From NCBI RefSeq assembly GCF_910592395.1, contig NC_088326.1:7075001-7139000 (forward strand): DNA of 64,000 nucleotides. The letters are read 5' to 3'. How positions within the stretch are numbered: position 1 is the first letter of the stretch; the number at the start of each line of letters is the position of its first letter. Below are positions 62,001 through 64,000 of this stretch, piece by piece. A program made the position numbers and the translations under genes. The notes beneath the pieces were generated by a model. It did no database searches and had not been told where the DNA came from. It saw only the letters and a program-made list of their open reading frames with translations. Origin of the DNA: Lineus longissimus. Its lineage: Eukaryota > Nemertea > Pilidiophora > Heteronemertea > Lineidae.

Positions 62001-62778
62001 CTGGGCCTGTGGAGGGACGAGGACGTAGAGGGGCAGATGCAAAACGTTCATAGAAATACTCCTATTTACGCCAGGCTGGCTGAGCTCATGTGTGATCAGG
62101 GGTGGCAGGGCACTCCTGAACAGTGTCGCCGCAAGATTAAGGCCCTAAAGCATGATTATAACAAAACGAAAGCAAATTTGCAACGTTCACGGAACATTTT
62201 GGCGAATGAGGAGTTTGCTATACTGGACTTACAACAATCAAAACGACTTCAGTGTGACCCGCTCAGAACGTTTTGAAGACGCTTTGAGAACGCTTTTAAA
62301 ATCTAGTGTGGCCTGTGCGTTTTTGCTAAAACGTTTTCCGTCGGACGTTTTACGGAGAACGACTTCAGATCGGATTCAGTGAGAACACAGCTTCAATGTG
62401 AAAGATGACAGGGGCCATTTTGGCTAGAAATTGAAATCCAAAAGAAATTATAGAACTCCTTCAAAATGAATTATGAAGTATAAACGTGGAAGGCCATTTT
62501 CTGGAAAATTTTACTTTGTTATGAAAAAATTCTGATAGATTTAATAGTTCCACCGCTGGTGCCTATCTGCCTATGGTCTGGTCAACCCTCGATATTACCT
62601 CTTCCAGATAGGGTCCCTAAAACAGACTTTTTAAATGCGACACATGACCAAGTGATGTAATGATACATATATTACATATTCCTGATATAAGCTGAAAATA
62701 ACCTGAAAACTTAATTTCACTCACAATGATTCTCATGAAGTAGTTGGACTTCCAGGTGGCTCTGTCTTCCTTGACCAT
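34916..62778 (-). CDS. RPLP0: 60S acidic ribosomal protein P0 (uL10), seven coding exons
   Basis: The CDS is complement(join(34916-35062, 36022-36162, 36559-36635, 38455-38563, 42184-42418, 60164-60345, 62725-62778)): 945 nt, 314 residues plus stop. All introns are GT-AG and all phases join. P0 anchors the ribosomal stalk on 28S rRNA and carries P1/P2 dimers; its tail recruits translation GTPases. Seen here: the start [14 protein letters not shown]; the rRNA-binding core DNVGSKQMQ and [17 protein letters not shown]; the family signature [36 protein letters not shown]; and the acidic tail [12 protein letters not shown] that ends all eukaryotic stalk proteins. Length is normal (313-319). Residues about 49-58 ([11 protein letters not shown]) replace the usual shorter RGKAVVLMG. 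No stops or shifts, so it is probably functional. Introns 1-3 and 6 are 2379, 17745, 3620 and 959 bp; introns 4 and 5 are 1819 and 396 bp. Confidence 0.97.
36022..36162 (-). CDS. RPLP0: RPLP0 exon 6
   Basis: Acceptor TTTTCAG; residues 220-266, [20 protein letters not shown] to TFKEAEM; donor GTAAGT. Confidence 0.97.
36559..36635 (-). CDS. RPLP0: RPLP0 exon 5
   Basis: Acceptor CTTGCAG; residues 194-219, [20 protein letters not shown] to KFME; donor GTAAGG. Confidence 0.97.
36636..38454. other. RPLP0 intron 4
   Basis: Contains a C homopolymer at about 37126-37140 and no identifiable element. The ORFs in it (up to 76 codons) are not credible. Confidence 0.5.
38455..38563 (-). CDS. RPLP0: RPLP0 exon 4
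   Basis: Acceptor TTTTTCAG; residues 158-193, [15 protein letters not shown] to GLIVEQ plus one base; donor GTAAAC. Confidence 0.97.
38564..40104. other. RPLP0 intron 3, distal part
   Basis: No gene. Short GC-rich pieces near 39130-39230 (GTTCTCGCCAGG, GCGCATTTTTGG) are related to 41311-41752. A repeated CCAACTGCGCA motif lies at 39705-39750. Confidence 0.45.
40105..40691 (+). pseudogene. MULE transposase remnant with internal inversion
   Basis: The plus strand from about 40229 to the stop at 40691 reads [45 protein letters not shown] and [18 protein letters not shown]. This is the C-terminal region of animal MULE transposases, with the conserved R-TNN-xEGWH motif. The minus strand of 40105-40228 reads [20 protein letters not shown] and [15 protein letters not shown], the part around the second catalytic acidic residue. 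The two halves face opposite ways, and the segment between them (the usual GC-x-FH helix region) is absent. Inversion plus deletion broke the gene. It lies in RPLP0 intron 3. Confidence 0.75.
41082..41300 (+). mobile_element. Partial copy of the 6541-7426 TIR element interior
   Basis: It matches 6825-7062 (GAATATTTATAGGTTGGAGG, GGCAAGTCTACAGATA, GGGGCGTGTTTTGA) with many substitutions. No ends are present. Confidence 0.75.
41311..41752. repeat. Direct duplication of about 163 bp
   Basis: GGTGAATTTGAAGAGGGCGG through GCGTTCGGTTTTTCTGTATT occurs at 41311-41475 and again, nearly identical, at 41590-41752. The spacer ends with the same sequence, so it may be a recent local duplication. Confidence 0.85.
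42184..42418 (-). CDS. RPLP0: RPLP0 exon 3
   Basis: Acceptor ATTGCAG; residues 79-157, [15 protein letters not shown] to TKGTVEIM; donor GTGGGT (phase 0). Confidence 0.97.
42640..43258 (-). mobile_element. HINE-1 fragment fused to Helentron coding sequence
   Basis: It opens with GGGGCCATTGTGCTCACC (HINE-1 3' hairpin end) and holds about two monomers with GACCTCTGTGACCTTGA near 42977. It stops without a 5' end at about 43258, where the helicase frame begins. Confidence 0.7.
43259..44999 (+). pseudogene. Helentron RepHel-EN, C-terminal part, split by a MITE
   Basis: The frame begins [11 protein letters not shown] and shows PIF1-family helicase motifs V and [16 protein letters not shown] and [16 protein letters not shown]. 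It is followed after about 50 residues by an apurinic-type endonuclease: [29 protein letters not shown], then [18 protein letters not shown] and YSYHDPV at the end. Helicase followed by endonuclease is the known architecture of Helentrons, distinguishing them from classic Helitrons. The Rep domain and helicase motifs I-IV are missing on the left, where HINE-1 sequence abuts. A 609-bp piggyBac MITE sits inside the codons for IIN-GDFN. It can no longer act alone. Confidence 0.88.
44152..44760. mobile_element. piggyBac-type MITE with TTAA duplication
   Basis: TTAA stands on both sides (44148-44151 and 44761-44764). The ends are CCCTTAAACCGCC and the inverse of GGCGCTTTAAGGG, so the TIR starts CCC as in piggyBac. 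Internally, CGCCAGAGGCGACGATCGTC is repeated at the left end, and TTAATTCGGCGCT is repeated at the right end. No transposase. Removing the element and one TTAA restores the endonuclease frame. Confidence 0.92.
45230..46162 (+). CDS. Helentron-associated RPA-like ssDNA-binding protein (two exons)
   Basis: Exon A 45230-45655 ([14 protein letters not shown] to SGKVIQ) has donor GTATGT; exon B 45941-46162 follows acceptor CTTACTTGCAG and reads [44 protein letters not shown] and has donor GTAAGT. Phases match, giving 216 residues. The pattern D-x-TG-x-V/I-x-x-x-L/W of exon B is that of RPA70 OB folds, and exon A is plausibly a preceding OB fold ([11 protein letters not shown]...[11 protein letters not shown]). 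Animal Helitrons and Helentrons often carry RPA genes, thought to coat single strands during transfer. It lies 230 bp after the RepHel-EN stop on the same strand. Confidence 0.7.
46455..46814 (+). CDS. Possible last exon of the RPA-like gene
   Basis: A frame open to 46814 reads QPPQ-like low-complexity sequence and an acidic part ([15 protein letters not shown]). The acceptor at 46467 (TTCTTCAG) would join exon B to a short tail with a stop after seven codons, not to this frame, so either another acceptor is used or the frame is chance. Confidence 0.3.
   Translation: MTSSDLEKPCVLNFVPHILPLQQVIQFNNPTFPLQQSEPPQRVIKANIIAICDNEFNDIITLLSDEDDSDEFDTDLASLVNHVNISHGVQLETFDDIQEALPLLLNIRVDNANNVIAYV
46890..47690 (+). 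repeat. Tandem array, 193 bp x about 4
   Basis: Units begin CACTTGGCATTTAATGGGGA at about 46914, 47106, 47299 and 47492. Each holds two related sub-blocks (GGGGAACTCCCATTTGCAAA and GGGGAACACCCATTTGCAAC). The array follows the RPA-like gene, as expected of the repeat-bearing 3' region of Helentrons. Confidence 0.88.
47914..47919 (+). terminator. Poly(A) signal, possibly of the Helentron RPA gene
   Basis: AATAAA follows a T-rich stretch. There is no other + strand gene nearby. Confidence 0.35.
47950..49080. other. No gene seen (RPLP0 intron 2)
   Basis: A C homopolymer followed by an AC run at about 48029-48052. No ORF above 60 codons is credible. Confidence 0.5.
49085..49590 (-). mobile_element. 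HINE-1 pieces: one 5' end and one 3' end back to back
   Basis: A monomer plus 5' end (CTCCCCTATGGTGAGCCAAAAA) ends at 49429. GGGCCATTGTGCTCACC (a 3' hairpin end) follows at once, and a third end, GGGACCATGTGCTCACC, lies at about 49560-49585. These are fragments of at least two insertions. Confidence 0.6.
49907..50796. mobile_element. hAT-like MITE, 890 bp
   Basis: The ends are CAGGGCTGCTCACCC and the inverse of GGGTGCGAAGCCCTG. GGATAT is duplicated on both sides (49901-49906 and 50797-50802). CAGGG termini suggest hAT, though hAT normally makes 8-bp duplications. Subterminal parts are rich in GCGTAC/ACGTA on the right and GAGTAT on the left. A 126-codon minus ORF has no transposase motif. 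Confidence 0.6.
50803..51363 (-). mobile_element. HINE-1 variant with 5' end
   Basis: It contains GACCTCTGTGACCTTGAAAA at about 51050 and ends CTCCCCGAACGGTGAGCCAA. It carries AAGATGGCCGCCTGG blocks twice. Confidence 0.6.
51395..51606 (-). mobile_element. HINE-1 monomer fragment
   Basis: It includes TTTTGGCCTCCTGGTGGCCA and GTTAAGAAACATGCCA. No ends. Confidence 0.6.
51607..53593. other. RPLP0 intron 2 spacer with GCCATATTGG cluster
   Basis: No firm gene. At 52068-52097 ATGGCGACTGCAAGAAATCG...GGAAG precedes GTAAGAAATC, which looks like a short first exon on + ([10 protein letters not shown]) but has no partner exon. Between 52940 and 53170, AATATGGCCGCC-like motifs recur in both directions. 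Confidence 0.35.
53594..55152 (-). mobile_element. HINE-2 element, copy 1 (about 1.56 kb)
   Basis: Read on the minus strand it starts TTTTTAGCTCAGCTGAC and ends CTCAGCTGAGCGCCAGGCCC with a GGCCCTTGGGCC hairpin and CTTG. Short inverted ends plus a 3' hairpin are the same plan as HINE-1. GGAT repeats lie near 55075. Compared with the copy at 58.4 kb it lacks about 117 bp after GATGATGA (about 54010). Confidence 0.75.
55569..56101. mobile_element. Tc1/mariner-type MITE, 533 bp
   Basis: TA on both sides (55567-55568, 56102-56103). The ends TAGTCGGATTCATAAGTAAA are inverted over about 115 bp with modest differences, including GGGCCGATTTCTTCAAAGTT. No coding sequence. Confidence 0.8.
56104..57170. 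other. No gene seen (RPLP0 intron 2)
   Basis: No repeat of the families above and no credible ORF. Confidence 0.5.
57171..57700 (-). mobile_element. HINE-1, 5' end copy
   Basis: One to two monomers (GACCTCTGTGACCTTGAAAT near 57340), then GACGACGATGACGGCGACGG and the end GCTCACCCGACAGGTGAGCT followed by AAAAA. Confidence 0.7.
57735..58290 (-). mobile_element. HINE-1, 5' end copy
   Basis: Motif GACCTCTGTGACCTTGAAAA near 57953. It ends GCTCACCTCTGCTAAGAGGT, a perfect hairpin, then GAGCTAAAAA. The last 250 bp are almost identical to 61260-61513, so these two are recent relatives. Confidence 0.75.
58446..60152 (-). mobile_element. HINE-2 element, copy 2 (about 1.7 kb)
   Basis: Near-identical to 53594-55152 with an extra segment at about 58863-58979. 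Its 5' end (minus strand TTTTTTAGCTCAGCTGAC) lies about 11 bp inside RPLP0 intron 2, next to the exon 2 donor. Confidence 0.8.
60164..60345 (-). CDS. RPLP0: RPLP0 exon 2
   Basis: Acceptor TTCTTTTCAG, then KLLDEYPRC to NNPQLE plus two bases; donor GTGAGT. Residue 79 is split with exon 3. An HINE-2 end lies only about 11 bp inside the donor-side intron. Confidence 0.97.
60412..61513 (-). mobile_element. Complete HINE-1 element, about 1.1 kb
   Basis: The minus strand starts TTTTTAGCTCACCTCTTAGC (hairpin) with a GTCGTC tract. Three to four monomers follow, each with AGGTCACAGAGGTCA or a close form (60553, 60866, 61169). It ends GGTGAGCACAATGGCCCTGG-CCATTTCATT, where AATGGCC/GGCCATT is a perfect hairpin. 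It lies in RPLP0 intron 1, about 66 bp from the exon 2 acceptor. Confidence 0.75.
61651..62392 (+). mobile_element. TIR element carrying a Myb/SANT gene (Harbinger-like)
   Basis: Ends AGCTGTGTTCTCACTG are inverted exactly. Both subterminal regions are built from AAAACGNNTTGAAA-like motifs, over roughly 150 bp on each side. The flanking triplets are TAA and TCA, which could be a diverged 3-bp Harbinger target. It lies in RPLP0 intron 1. Confidence 0.75.
61953..62276 (+). CDS. Myb/SANT-like DNA-binding protein (Harbinger-associated)
   Basis: ATG at 61953 (the frame upstream is open only through a GTG) gives 107 residues. Residues about 7-75 form a Myb/SANT-like domain of the Harbinger or MADF-related class: [13 protein letters not shown] (first Trp), a central helix around IYARLAELM, then [20 protein letters not shown] (recognition helix). 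In Harbinger transposons a separate Myb-like protein recruits the transposase to the ends. The coding frame runs into the right subterminal repeat and stops there (TGA inside AACGTTTTGA), so the C-terminus is truncated or re-made by an internal deletion. No transposase gene is present. Confidence 0.75.
   Translation: MAGRGNVWARTEVLALLGLWRDEDVEGQMQNVHRNTPIYARLAELMCDQGWQGTPEQCRRKIKALKHDYNKTKANLQRSRNILANEEFAILDLQQSKRLQCDPLRTF
62725..62778 (-). CDS. RPLP0: RPLP0 exon 1 (coding part)
   Basis: Residues 1-18, ATG at 62776-62778, donor GTGAGT. A 5' UTR exon may lie upstream; no promoter could be fixed. Confidence 0.93.
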
Positions 62779-64000
62779 CTTTGTGAATCAGGGATGTTAT
62801 GTTTTTTAAAGACAAATAGCCGTTTCTGAAATGAAGAATACATCTGATAGAATGGATTCGACCAAGAAATCAGCTACAAAATAAGGACTATGTATCACTT
62901 GTACCAAGAGAAAATCAAGGAGGGATATTCTTTGCTTAGGGAAGCAAGGTCATCTTCAGTGAATCACAAATAACTTGGAACTCAAAACTCAAATCATGGC
63001 TGCTTTATGACGAAGTTTATATCAGTTTCTGTTGAATTGTTGATTAACATACTTGATTACCAAATAAACCTGCATCGTCTGCTTTTGCATTGCCATTAGT
63101 TTTTTAAAAAGACAGGTTTTCAACAGTTTAAATGAGTTAGTCTAGTGGCAGTCGGTCTACTCTCTAGTTAATCTCGGACTCTGCTCTGGACATGGGACAT
63201 CGCATTCTCGCACCGATTTCTGGATATCATTATCATGAATATACTCAGACCCTAGCTATAATAGGTTGCTTTTTCAATTTTTGAAAATGTGTCCCAACAT
63301 CAGAATGTTACTAATACTGTGTTAGTATTGTTATACTGTGCACAACGACTTCTATGCATGCATACTGTATCATGTATGGCAAGCACCACCAGAAAGTAAA
63401 TGTCCACAGTTTTAAAAAATATCACAGAGATAAAATAAGATTTACGGTTTTTAGAGTATGGTATATTTAGTTGGTCATTATATCTGTTGTATCTGGATGC
63501 ACCTAATACCACCCCATTATGCAACAGACTTCAAAAAAACTTTCTTTTTTTTCCATTTCATTTGCCTTTTATAAGTTGTATTAGTTATTTAAAAATTCAC
63601 ATAAGCCCATGAACTCTGCTTTATGACCATCAATTCTTAGCACTTGCAATTCCAGAGAATGTGTTAAATAGTGAGAAATGCACAATCCTTCATGTATGAG
63701 CTCGAGTTGACCAAGGGAGTTGAATTACAGTGAAATTAACTCACATCAGATGTCCTATTGTGAACACGACTATATTCAATGGATTTCTAAGTAAACACCC
63801 TACTTTTGAGTGCCCATCCAAAATTTAAATCTGGTTGAATCATTGGCATGTTAGGTTTGTTTGGGAGTCAGTTGCTCATTCATGGCCTTATTCATAAAGA
63901 CCCTGACTGACTGCATCGCAGAACATTAGGGGATTTCTCAAAGGTCGGGTCAACAGCTGTCCGACATAAACAATAACCTGCAGCGAGCTAAAATTAATCT
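62779..64000. other. Upstream of RPLP0 start codon; no gene seen
   Basis: It should hold the 5' UTR, promoter or an additional non-coding first exon of RPLP0. No CpG-rich core or pyrimidine TOP start could be placed with confidence. No repeat family of the window is found here. Confidence 0.4.

Overview
The window is animal nuclear DNA, most likely from a marine invertebrate. The evidence is one clear animal housekeeping gene split by GT-AG introns (RPLP0, ribosomal protein uL10/P0) set in AT-rich DNA packed with eukaryotic mobile elements: Helentron, piggyBac, Harbinger, Tc1/mariner, MULE, hAT-like and tRNA-derived repeats. The phylum cannot be fixed from the sequence alone.

Left part (1-18.5 kb). 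Two copies of a TTAA-associated repeat (28-735 and from 5168) flank a convergent gene pair: a His-Cys box (I-PpoI-like) endonuclease on + and a Mutator-like transposase on -. Next come a 0.9-kb TIR element (6541-7426) and a three-level nest (8.4-12.9 kb): a Harbinger foldback inside a tandem-repeat Helentron-type element (HINE-1), which is itself inside a second Helentron-type family (HINE-2). A further HINE-1 array lies at 13.07-14.53 kb. Only small unassigned ORFs follow up to 18.5 kb.

Middle part (18.5-34.6 kb). About 4.3 kb without recognisable genes precedes a 430-bp repeat family. One unit of it is split by a decayed Tc1 element with a clean TA duplication. Two direct arrays of the family flank a 2.9-kb decayed gene with a conserved helical region, a PIN/FEN1-like nuclease region and a CXC-type cysteine tail. 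A five-unit ABABA array carrying tRNA-like segments follows.

Right part (34.7-62.8 kb). RPLP0 lies on the minus strand: seven coding exons, 945 nt including the stop, 314 residues. Its exons join in frame at canonical splice sites, so it looks functional. Intron 2 is 17.7 kb and holds a partial autonomous Helentron (PIF1 helicase end, endonuclease and an RPA-like gene), with a piggyBac MITE inside the endonuclease, plus hAT-like and mariner MITEs and many HINE copies. Introns 1 and 3 hold a Myb/SANT-carrying TIR element, a complete HINE-1 and a broken MULE.

Most of the structure is therefore mobile. The Helentron is a plausible relative of the machinery that moved the two HINE families. HINE-1 has also spread a nuclear-receptor-like motif (AGGTCACAGAGGTCA) to about twenty sites in the window.
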